From assembly GCF_019969845.1 (NCBI RefSeq), contig NZ_JAHXYR010000003.1, positions 496,001 through 560,000 on the forward strand: DNA of 64,000 nucleotides, written 5' to 3'. Both the position numbers and the translations under genes were made by a program. A model generated the notes under the pieces. It did no database searches, was not told the DNA's origin, and worked only from the letters and a program-made list of their open reading frames with translations. Positions 56,332 to 64,000 of the stretch are shown piece after piece. Origin of the DNA: Sphingobacterium sp. GVS05A. GTDB taxonomy: Bacteria; Bacteroidota; Bacteroidia; Sphingobacteriales; Sphingobacteriaceae. The first letter of the stretch is position 1. Each line of letters begins with the position of its first letter.

Positions 56332-59300
56332 ATGAATAACTTACCATTTGGCAAAACGTGGCGACTGATACCTCATGACCCACGGTTTTGCAAACCTTTA
56401 CGTATTATGAAAATTAGTACTTGCCTTCTTTTCGCCTTTGTGACCGGAGTCCAAGCCAATGGCGTTGCGCAGAAAGTTACGTTGAAAATGAAAAATGCAC
56501 GGATTGAAGAAGCATTGAATTCGATCTCAAAACAGTCCAATTTGCAGCTATTTTATGGAGAAAATATTGATTCCAAAGCAAGGGTTAATGTCAACCTGAA
56601 AGATGCTTCTGTAGCTGATGCATTAAATGCCGTTCTGAAGAACAATAATATTGAATATAAGATTATTGCCAACACGATTTCTATTAATGGAAAAAGTGAA
56701 GCTAGTAGATCAATTAATATTGTGCAGCAAGGGGTCTCCGGTACAGTCAAGGATAAGGAGGGAAATGCGTTGGCTGGAGCAACAGTGACTGTCAAAGGAA
56801 CTGCTATTACTACGCAGACCGCTAGTGATGGAAGTTTTAGAATAAATGCTGGAGCAGATGCAACACTGGTGGTCCGTTATGTCGGCTATGGAGCTGTAGA
56901 AGTAGGCGTTAAAGGAAGGAATGTCATTTCTATTGCATTGGCTTCGGATGAGAGGCAGATCGAAGAGGTCGTTGTGACAGGTATGGGGCAGCGTCTTGAC
57001 AAGCGCCTTTTTACAGGGGCTACCTCACAAGTTTCTGGTGCTACTGCACAGATCGGAGGACAGATTGATCCCAGTCGCGGTTTAGAAGGGCGAGTTGCTG
57101 GGGTTTCTGTTCAAAACGTAACTGGAACATTTGGTACGGCACCTAAGATTCGTGTGCGTGGTGCGACATCTATCTATGGTAGTTCAAAACCGCTGTGGGT
57201 AGTTGATGGGGTTATTATTGAAGACGTTGCTGATGTGAATGCAGATCAACTGTCTTCGGGTGATGCACTGACATTGATCAGTTCAGCTGTTGCAGGTTTG
57301 AATGCCCATGATATTGAATCATTTCAGATTCTGAAAGACGGGTCCGCAACATCTATCTATGGTGCTCGTGCTATGGCAGGTGTAATTGTAATTACGACGA
57401 AGAAAGGTACTGCGGGGCGTAGCTCATTGAATTATACAGGTGAATACACGTCTAGGGCAACACCGCGATATTCCGAGTTTAATATTATGAACTCCCAGGA
57501 GCAGATGTCCGTTTACGACGATATGTACAATAAAGGCTATATCGGCTTTGCGAATTTGCCTGTTGCGAGTAATAGTGGCGTATATGGGGATTTGTATAAG
57601 CGAATTCAAAGAGGAGAAATTCCTAACGATTTATTTACAGACCGACATAATGTGAATAATTTTTTGCGGGAAGCAGAATTCCGTAATACGGACTGGTTTA
57701 GCGAACTATTTCAGCCTAGTCTGCAGCATAATCATTCTGTAAGTATGTCCTCGGGAACCGAAAAATCCCAATATTATTCTTCTTTAAGTGCTTTAGTTGA
57801 TCCAGGATGGACAAAAAGAAGTAAAGTAAATCGCTATACAGGTAACCTGAATGCGAACTATAATATTTCTGATAAACTTAGGTTAAATATTATTACAAAT
57901 GGATCTTATCGTAAACAACAGGCTCCAGGAACATTAGGCCAGACTTCAGATGTAGTATTCGGAGAAGTAAAGCGTGATTTTGAAATCAATCCCTATGCCT
58001 ATGCAATGAATACTTCACGCACCTTGGATCCTAGGACATTTTACACCCGGAATTATGCACCTTTTAATATCCTACATGAATTAGAAAACAACTATATGGA
58101 TGTTGAGGTCGCTGATTTACGCTTTCAAGGTGATCTGAAATGGAAAGTAATTCCGGAATTGGAGTTGGGCGCTTTTGGGTCAGTACGTTATCAGACGACA
58201 GCACAACATCACTATATCAAAGATCGTTCAAATCAAGCAATGGCTTATCGAGCTGGATTGGTTGAACCCGACAACACCACAATTCGAGATAATAATCCGT
58301 TTCTGTACAAGGATCCAGATGATCCGTATGCAAGACCAATTTCAGTGCTACCAGAAGGAGGAATTTATAATCGAACAGACTATACCATGTTTGAACAGCT
58401 CTTTCGTTTTACAGCACAATACAATAAGACTTTCAATCTGAATCATATCGTTAATGTATTTGCTGGGTCGGAACTTACGGCATCCGATCGAAATAATACT
58501 TGGTTCAGAGGCTGGGGTATTCAATATGATCTGGGGGAAAGTCCTTTTACTGACTATAGGGTGTTTAAACGTGGACAAGAGGAAAATTCGCCTTATTTCC
58601 ACGTGAATAGAAATAATGATAATGATCCGACAACGACACGTTATAAACAAGCTGCTTTCTTTGCGAACCTGACCTATTCATATGCAGGTAAATATACCTT
58701 AAACGGTACATTTAGATACGAAGGGGCTAATAAATTGGGTGAAGCAACCTCTGCCCGTTGGATGCCAACTTGGAATATTGCTGGTGCTTGGAATGCGCAT
58801 GAGGAAGCTTTTTTTGAAAGCCTGAAGCCTACTTTTTCTCATCTTACGCTAAAAGCATCTTACAGCTTGACAGGCGATAGAGGTCCTTCAAATGTGACAA
58901 ACTCGTATGCTGTATACCGTTCCTACACGCCATGGAGACCCACAGCAGGTGATGCGGAATCGGGTTTGGAAATAGCTGATTTAGCAAATAATGAATTGAC
59001 TTACGAGAAAAAACACGAATTGAATATTGGGACATCAATAGGCTTTTTAAGTAATCGGATCAATGTAGAATTTGATTGGTATAAAAGGAATAATTTTGAT
59101 TTGATTGGTGTAATCAATACACAGGGACTCGGAGGTCAAATTTCAAAGTTTGGTAATGTCGCTGATATGAAATCGCATGGTGCTGAATTGAGTATTACCG
59201 GTCACATTTTACGTGATCAAGCTTTTAAATGGACATCAAGCTTTATTTATTCAAATGTGAAAACAAAAGTGACACGTTTAGATACTAGAAGTCAGGTTAT

Positions 59301-60012
59301 GGACTTGATCACGGGGACCGGCTTTGCTCTTCAGGGGGGGCCAGCGCGTGGATTATACTCCATACCGTTTGTCCGTTTAAATGATGAAGGATTGCCTGTG
59401 TTTTTAAATGAAGACAATAAGGAAACTGTTACGGAGCACGATTTCCAGGAACGAGATAATATTGGTTTCTTAAAATACGAGGGTCCTACTGATCCTCTTC
59501 ATATCGGAAGTTTTCGAAATATGTTCAATTATAAAAACTTTGGTTTGGATGTGTTTGTAACCTACTCATTTGGTAATGTAGTTCGTTTGAATCCTGTGTT
59601 TTCAGATAAATACTCTGACCTGACAGCATCGACGAAGGAATTTGCTGATCGTTGGATGGTACCTGGAGACGAAAACTTGACCAATGTGCCAATTATTGCA
59701 ACGACAGGACAAAATCGCGCGTACGAAAACCGGTTGAAATATGCTTATAGTGCTTATAACTATTCTTCGATACGGACAGCTAAAGGAGATTTTATCCGTA
59801 TGAAAGACGTTTCATTGAGTTATGAATTTCCGAAAGATCTCGTAAACAGATGGAAACTAAATTCATTGGGACTACGCTTTAATGCAACCAACCTGTTCTT
59901 GATTTACGCGGATAAAAAATTGAATGGTCAGGATCCAGAATTTATCAATGCTGGAGGGGTCGCAGCGCCTATTGCAAGACAATACACATTAACATTGCGT
60001 TTGGGACTGTAA
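56332..60012 (+). CDS. SusC/RagA-family receptor with STN signalling domain
   Basis: A 1226-residue TonB-linked receptor. The signal region near 25-48 is preceded by a charged N-terminal tail usual for this subgroup. The STN domain (about 47-122, KVTLKMKNARIEEALNSISKQ) signals to the FecR protein. Next come the regulatory-like domain (about 135-205), TonB-box-like IEEVVVTGMGQR and plug (ATSIYGARAMAGVIVITTKKG), then a long barrel ending in YTLTLRLGL. It imports an unknown nutrient and reports its presence. SusD follows after 24 bp. Confidence 0.95.
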   Translation: MNNLPFGKTWRLIPHDPRFCKPLRIMKISTCLLFAFVTGVQANGVAQKVTLKMKNARIEEALNSISKQSNLQLFYGENIDSKARVNVNLKDASVADALNAVLKNNNIEYKIIANTISINGKSEASRSINIVQQGVSGTVKDKEGNALAGATVTVKGTAITTQTASDGSFRINAGADATLVVRYVGYGAVEVGVKGRNVISIALASDERQIEEVVVTGMGQRLDKRLFTGATSQVSGATAQIGGQIDPSRGLEGRVAGVSVQNVTGTFGTAPKIRVRGATSIYGSSKPLWVVDGVIIEDVADVNADQLSSGDALTLISSAVAGLNAHDIESFQILKDGSATSIYGARAMAGVIVITTKKGTAGRSSLNYTGEYTSRATPRYSEFNIMNSQEQMSVYDDMYNKGYIGFANLPVASNSGVYGDLYKRIQRGEIPNDLFTDRHNVNNFLREAEFRNTDWFSELFQPSLQHNHSVSMSSGTEKSQYYSSLSALVDPGWTKRSKVNRYTGNLNANYNISDKLRLNIITNGSYRKQQAPGTLGQTSDVVFGEVKRDFEINPYAYAMNTSRTLDPRTFYTRNYAPFNILHELENNYMDVEVADLRFQGDLKWKVIPELELGAFGSVRYQTTAQHHYIKDRSNQAMAYRAGLVEPDNTTIRDNNPFLYKDPDDPYARPISVLPEGGIYNRTDYTMFEQLFRFTAQYNKTFNLNHIVNVFAGSELTASDRNNTWFRGWGIQYDLGESPFTDYRVFKRGQEENSPYFHVNRNNDNDPTTTRYKQAAFFANLTYSYAGKYTLNGTFRYEGANKLGEATSARWMPTWNIAGAWNAHEEAFFESLKPTFSHLTLKASYSLTGDRGPSNVTNSYAVYRSYTPWRPTAGDAESGLEIADLANNELTYEKKHELNIGTSIGFLSNRINVEFDWYKRNNFDLIGVINTQGLGGQISKFGNVADMKSHGAELSITGHILRDQAFKWTSSFIYSNVKTKVTRLDTRSQVMDLITGTGFALQGGPARGLYSIPFVRLNDEGLPVFLNEDNKETVTEHDFQERDNIGFLKYEGPTDPLHIGSFRNMFNYKNFGLDVFVTYSFGNVVRLNPVFSDKYSDLTASTKEFADRWMVPGDENLTNVPIIATTGQNRAYENRLKYAYSAYNYSSIRTAKGDFIRMKDVSLSYEFPKDLVNRWKLNSLGLRFNATNLFLIYADKKLNGQDPEFINAGGVAAPIARQYTLTLRLGL

Positions 60013-60036
60013 TCGAAACTTTATATCGTAAATGAA

Positions 60037-61632
60037 ATGAAAAAAAATAGCAAAATATATATAGTAATTGCCTTGATCTGCGGAGCAAGTTTGTCATCCT
60101 GCAATAAGTTTTTGGACGAAATGCCTGATAATAGGTCAAAGCTTGATAATGCCGCAAAAATAGATAAATTACTCGTGTCAGCATATCCCGAAGTCGCGTA
60201 TTTGGTCAGTGCGGAGATATCTTCAGACAATGTGGACGATTATGGATCTACTAATCCAAATAGCGAACGTTATCTCGAAGAATTGTTCCATTGGAAGGAT
60301 ATTACTGAGAATAAGGATGATGGGCCTAAGGATGTTTGGGAAGCCTGCTACAAAGCAATAGCTAGCACAAATGCTTCATTAAAAGCCATTGAAGATATGG
60401 GTAGCCCAGTAAGCTTGAATCCACAAAAAGGAGAGGCTTTGGCAGTCCGGGCTTATAATCATTTTATATTAGTAAACCTGTTTGCCCAGCATTATTCCAA
60501 GGCAAATGCATCAACAGACCTTGGTGTTACCTATGCTGATAAACCCGAGGTTACGCTTGACCCTAAGTATGATCGCAATACTGTACAGGAGGTTTATAAT
60601 CATATTATTCGTGATCTGGACGAGGCTATTCCGTTAATTGATGACTCTTCTTACGGATCGACACCAAAATATCACATGAATTCTCAAGCTGCTAATGCGT
60701 TGAGAGCGCGAGTTGCCCTATATATGCAAGATTGGGAGAAAGCGATCAGCTATGCAAATGCAGCAATAAGTTCAAACCCAACAACATTGCTGCGGGATTA
60801 TGAAACAATAGCCGCAGCAGCTGTTGGAACTAGAGGGTTCCCAAATGGAGCTATTGCTTTTAATAGGAGTAATATTAAGGCAAATCTGATGCTGGCTACC
60901 GCAGCAACAATGCATGGAGTAATATTTGGGCCCTATAGTTATGGATCTCGATATGCGCATGGTGCATTTTTGGCTAATAACGAAACATCTCTCGCTAGCG
61001 GTCCTTACGGAAAAATAGCCTCAAATGGATATATACTTGACGTCTCAGTATATTCTGGAACAAATTTAGATAAAGTGTTATTTCCGCGTGTATCTTATAT
61101 GTTTGAAGTCAAAGATCCTGTAGCTGGGACAGGCTACTCAAGAGGCGCATATGCGCCGTTTACCACAGAGGAGACGATGCTCGTTCGTGCAGAGGCACTT
61201 ATCCATCTAAAGCGCTATAATGAAGCAATTGTAGATTTGAAAAGATGGGTAGATAATACCTTAGTACGTCCACCAGCGGCATTTACAGTGGAGAGTATTA
61301 ATCAATGGGCGAACAATACAGCCTATTCTTCCGCAAAAGAACCAACAACAAAGAAAAAATTAGATCCCAAGATGATTTCTTTTGAAGTTGGTACACAAGA
61401 AAACATGCTTCAGGCACTGCTTTATATTCGTCGAATTGAGACACTCCATATGGGCTTACGTTGGTTTGATATCAAGCGTTATGGTATTGAAATTGAGAGA
61501 CGTGTAATCAGTTCTGGAACTACAGTAGCATCTGTAGAGACAGCTACAAAATTAGTCGCTCGCGATAAAAGACAGGCATTGCAAATTCCTTCAGAAGTTA
61601 TTGCTGCTGGTTTAACTCCAAATCCTAGATAA
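60037..61632 (+). CDS. SusD/RagB-family nutrient-binding lipoprotein (STN-SusC locus)
   Basis: A 531-residue lipoprotein with lipobox LSSC (Cys22) and opening NKFLDEMPDNRSKLDNAAKIDKLL. TPR-like helices follow (AANALRARVALYMQDWEKAI) and the C-terminal block is LLYIRRIETLHMGLRWFDIKRYG. The late part carries TTEETMLVRAEALIHLKRYNEAI. It pairs with the preceding SusC-like receptor. The metallohydrolase gene begins 2 bp after its stop. Confidence 0.94.
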   Translation: MKKNSKIYIVIALICGASLSSCNKFLDEMPDNRSKLDNAAKIDKLLVSAYPEVAYLVSAEISSDNVDDYGSTNPNSERYLEELFHWKDITENKDDGPKDVWEACYKAIASTNASLKAIEDMGSPVSLNPQKGEALAVRAYNHFILVNLFAQHYSKANASTDLGVTYADKPEVTLDPKYDRNTVQEVYNHIIRDLDEAIPLIDDSSYGSTPKYHMNSQAANALRARVALYMQDWEKAISYANAAISSNPTTLLRDYETIAAAAVGTRGFPNGAIAFNRSNIKANLMLATAATMHGVIFGPYSYGSRYAHGAFLANNETSLASGPYGKIASNGYILDVSVYSGTNLDKVLFPRVSYMFEVKDPVAGTGYSRGAYAPFTTEETMLVRAEALIHLKRYNEAIVDLKRWVDNTLVRPPAAFTVESINQWANNTAYSSAKEPTTKKKLDPKMISFEVGTQENMLQALLYIRRIETLHMGLRWFDIKRYGIEIERRVISSGTTVASVETATKLVARDKRQALQIPSEVIAAGLTPNPR

Positions 61633-61634
61633 TT

Positions 61635-62531
61635 ATGAAAGCATTTAAAAAGATTGGCATACTATTGTTTTCTTCGGCACTTTTATTTTCATGCTCCAAA
61701 GAAAAAATAAATTCAGAAAGTATATTCGTCGATCGAAAGGTCGAACGAAATGAATTAGATAACTATATCGATAAAACATATACAAAAGATTATAACATAT
61801 CAATATTGTATAAGTTTGTAGAAAAAGAGTCTGATCTGGACTATAATTTGAGCCCTGCGAGCTATGAAAGCTCCGTTCGCATGACCAAGTTGTTATATCA
61901 CTTGGGTATTGATCCCTATAATAAAGTGACTGGAAGTAAAGACTTCATTCGAAAGTACTTTCCAAAACTGTTAAATTATATTGGTTCGCCTGCCTATCGC
62001 AATAATGGAACATTTGTGCTCGGTACAGCCGAAGGAGGAGTTAAGATTACACTTTATTTATTGAACAGATTAAACGAACAAACAGGTAAAGATATAGAAT
62101 TCTTAAATTATTTCTATTTCCATACCATGCATCATGAATTTGCACATATCTTACATCAGACAAAGGGATATCCAGCCGCTTTTGAACAGATTACAGGATC
62201 AAAATATGTTTCGGATGCTTGGAGTAATATTTATAGTGATGATGATTTGGAAACCGTTATCTCAGACGGATTTATATCACCTTATGCGGCTAAAGAGCCG
62301 AATGAAGACTTCGTCGAAACTTATTCTTATTATATCACATTGTCTCCTGAACAATGGGAAGAGCGTATAAGCAATGGCGACGATAAAGGTATAGCCCTAA
62401 TTACCGCCAAGCTTGATATTATACGAACATATTTCCAAAATATTTGGAATATAGATATAGATGTGCTACGTGACGAAATTGTCGCTAGACAGGCAGATTT
62501 AGCCAAATTTGATCAAACATCTTTAAAATAG
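61635..62531 (+). CDS. Zinc metallohydrolase lipoprotein linked to SusCD import
   Basis: A 298-residue lipoprotein (lipobox FSC, Cys20) with the zinc-peptidase motif HHEFAHILHQ: His167, Glu168 and His171 form HExxH. A downstream acidic stretch (NEDFVETYSYY, about 224-234) may give the third ligand. It fits the substrate-import-associated zinc metallohydrolase lipoproteins that accompany some SusCD pairs. It probably trims a peptide- or protein-like substrate at the cell surface. It starts 2 bp after susD and ends 8 bp before the DUF4302 gene, so all are one operon. Confidence 0.85.
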   Translation: MKAFKKIGILLFSSALLFSCSKEKINSESIFVDRKVERNELDNYIDKTYTKDYNISILYKFVEKESDLDYNLSPASYESSVRMTKLLYHLGIDPYNKVTGSKDFIRKYFPKLLNYIGSPAYRNNGTFVLGTAEGGVKITLYLLNRLNEQTGKDIEFLNYFYFHTMHHEFAHILHQTKGYPAAFEQITGSKYVSDAWSNIYSDDDLETVISDGFISPYAAKEPNEDFVETYSYYITLSPEQWEERISNGDDKGIALITAKLDIIRTYFQNIWNIDIDVLRDEIVARQADLAKFDQTSLK

Positions 62532-62539
62532 AAGAAATC

Positions 62540-63829
62540 ATGAAATTGAAATATTTATTGGTCTTATTCTTACTTCCAGCTTTGTTGATTACTTCATGTA
62601 AGCGAGAGGATGATAGAATATTTGAGACAAATGCAACAGTACGCATGACTGAAGCGGTGCAAAATGCATATACTGTCTTACAGGCGAACAAAGCTGGGTG
62701 GATGATGAATTATTATCCGAGTAAAAACCAAGAATTTGGCGGGTATACTATCTTTACCAAATTTATATCGAATGCTAAGGTTTCTGTAGCATCTGATCCA
62801 ATTAAGGGTATTGAAACAAGTTCATATACTATCAACCCTGAATCGGGTCCTGTACTTAGCTTTGATGGTTTTAACAAAAGTATACATTGGTTTTCGGAAC
62901 CTGGTAAGGATAATGGGGGGATCGGACCTGATGACAGTGGTATGCAGGGTGATTTTGAATTTATCGTACTTAAGGCTACAGCGGATTCAGTGGTGTTGAA
63001 AGGAAAGAAAAGTGGGAGCCACCTCGTGATGTTGCCTTTAAAAGGGACTGAGTTTGAGAGTATGTCTGCATCGTATCAAGAAGCCGCAAATAAATTTAAT
63101 GAGTTTGAGGTTTACCAATTAGAAACTGCTGGAAACAAAGTTGTCGAGTTAGGTTACGATCCTAAAATACGTGTATTCAGCAATCCAAATGATCCATCGG
63201 CGAAAGATATATCGTTTCGAGTAGTTCCTGGTGGTTTGGAATTTTATGAGCCGTACACGATAGCAGGGAAGACTGTAGCTCGCGTGGATTTTATTGCGCC
63301 AACAACTACATATCCATCTGGTTACTATACCGATAAAGATAACAGTTTAAAGATAATTCCAGTTCCTACACCGCTTAATCGCTGGTTTAAGAATAACTTA
63401 TGGTCTGTGTCTTATAAGAATATGGGTGCGCTAGGGAAGTTATATTGGAATGCTGGTAGGCCTATGTTAAAGGAAAGAGGTATTGTAGTGAATAATTTTT
63501 ATATTGGTAAAAACGGGTCAGACGGAGTTATAATTTGGGTATTACAAGGCGGATCCGTAGTGGGTGGATTAACACATATAATTCAGCCCAAAGCAGGAAC
63601 CGAAGACCAGGTATATATAGAACTTGAAGGATATGGGGTCGGTAACTTTGTTCTTGCTCATTGGCAGGGTGGACTAAATTACCTCTCCGCTCCGTTTGAC
63701 GGAAATACTTTCAAGATTACTTCTGACGGTACGGCAAAGCCTTCGGTTATTACTTTAACGGATATGGCTGATCCAAGAAATGTAATCAAGTTGACATTGG
63801 ATGATATTAGTGATCCATTAAACAATTAG
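62540..63829 (+). CDS. DUF4302 lipoprotein
   Basis: A 429-residue lipoprotein (lipobox ITSC, Cys20). The start KREDDRIFETNATVRMTEAVQNAYTVLQANKAGWMMNYYP is characteristic of DUF4302, a Bacteroidota surface family found beside SusCD and zinc metallohydrolase genes. The function is unknown; surface binding of the imported substrate is plausible. It ends the visible part of the operon and is followed by a hairpin at 63843-63870. Confidence 0.85.
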   Translation: MKLKYLLVLFLLPALLITSCKREDDRIFETNATVRMTEAVQNAYTVLQANKAGWMMNYYPSKNQEFGGYTIFTKFISNAKVSVASDPIKGIETSSYTINPESGPVLSFDGFNKSIHWFSEPGKDNGGIGPDDSGMQGDFEFIVLKATADSVVLKGKKSGSHLVMLPLKGTEFESMSASYQEAANKFNEFEVYQLETAGNKVVELGYDPKIRVFSNPNDPSAKDISFRVVPGGLEFYEPYTIAGKTVARVDFIAPTTTYPSGYYTDKDNSLKIIPVPTPLNRWFKNNLWSVSYKNMGALGKLYWNAGRPMLKERGIVVNNFYIGKNGSDGVIIWVLQGGSVVGGLTHIIQPKAGTEDQVYIELEGYGVGNFVLAHWQGGLNYLSAPFDGNTFKITSDGTAKPSVITLTDMADPRNVIKLTLDDISDPLNN

Positions 63830-63842
63830 AAAAAGGTAAATA

Positions 63843-63870
63843 AGCCTTCCTAATTTTTGGAAGGCTTAAA
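63843..63870 (+). terminator. Hairpin after the DUF4302 gene
   Basis: AAGCCTTCC pairs perfectly with GGAAGGCTT around about 8 nt, but no T-run follows on the plus strand. It may be a weak terminator or a processing site. The remaining bases to 64000 hold nothing recognised. Confidence 0.45.
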
Positions 63871-64000
63871 CCCCAAAAAATGTAATCTAATAGCAAGAAC
63901 AGATTATACATTATCCATATCAGTGGGTAGAAACGAACCGATTGTGTATCTAGTAAAAAAGTCGCAGAAGGTTCATCAGGACAGTTTTTGGTTAGACAGT

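Overview
The window is chromosomal DNA from a Bacteroidota bacterium, most likely Sphingobacterium or a close relative. Supporting signs are SusC/SusD outer-membrane pairs, FecR-type anti-sigma factors with DUF4974-like ends, DUF4136 and DUF4302 lipoproteins, SurA- and FKBP-type periplasmic folding factors, moderate to low GC, few Shine-Dalgarno sequences, and several promoters of the Bacteroidota form (TTG, about 20 bp, TAnnTTTG). Identifications rest on reading motifs, lengths and gene order; no database search was run.

Layout. 1-8.4 kb: a truncated beta-helix protein, then a minus-strand sugar-use operon (ribokinase, GH127 glycosidase, GRP-type sugar transporter, CE7-like esterase) facing a divergent AraR-like GntR regulator. 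A palindrome overlapping the predicted rbsK promoter is the likely operator. 8.5-11 kb: a DUF4136 lipoprotein and NAD synthetase. 11.3-11.5 kb: a promoter followed about 105 nt later by a strong terminator with no reading frame between, a candidate small RNA. 11.8-16.6 kb: an AT-rich island lying between a truncated copy and a complete copy of an FKBP lipoprotein gene. It carries two paralogous secreted proteins on either side of an outer-membrane beta-barrel protein. 16.3-21.3 kb: two FKBP lipoproteins, then a possible minus-strand operon of two small proteins, a TonB-dependent receptor and a thioredoxin-like protein. 21.4-29.1 kb: housekeeping genes panC-panD, a GT5 glycogen-synthase-like gene, ispF, a class A penicillin-binding protein and uvrC. 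29.1-30.7 kb: era and five tandem initiator tRNA genes, each followed by its own hairpin terminator. 30.8-41.1 kb: two SusC/SusD pairs preceded by nearly the same regulatory region, each with two CG-centred LacI-type half-palindromes, and no enzymes or regulator beside them. 41.3-48.1 kb: der-cysS, an NTF2-like secreted protein, a SurA-like isomerase and a lactonase-like beta-propeller. 48.2-54.0 kb: the complete seven-gene Mrp/Mnh sodium/proton antiporter operon (A to G) on the minus strand. 54.4-64 kb: an ECF sigma / FecR / STN-SusC / SusD locus continuing into a zinc metallohydrolase lipoprotein and a DUF4302 lipoprotein; it probably continues beyond the window.

The best candidate for something undescribed is the 12.1-16.3 kb island. 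Its two end proteins share several conserved blocks but match no family I recognise. The duplicated FKBP segments differ at 9 of 280 bases, 8 of them synonymous, which points to recombination with a related allele and not a fresh local duplication. Secondary candidates are the small RNA at 11.36-11.46 kb, the shared operator region of the two SusCD pairs, and a degenerate intergenic repeat seen around 20.6, 27.1 and 51.6 kb.
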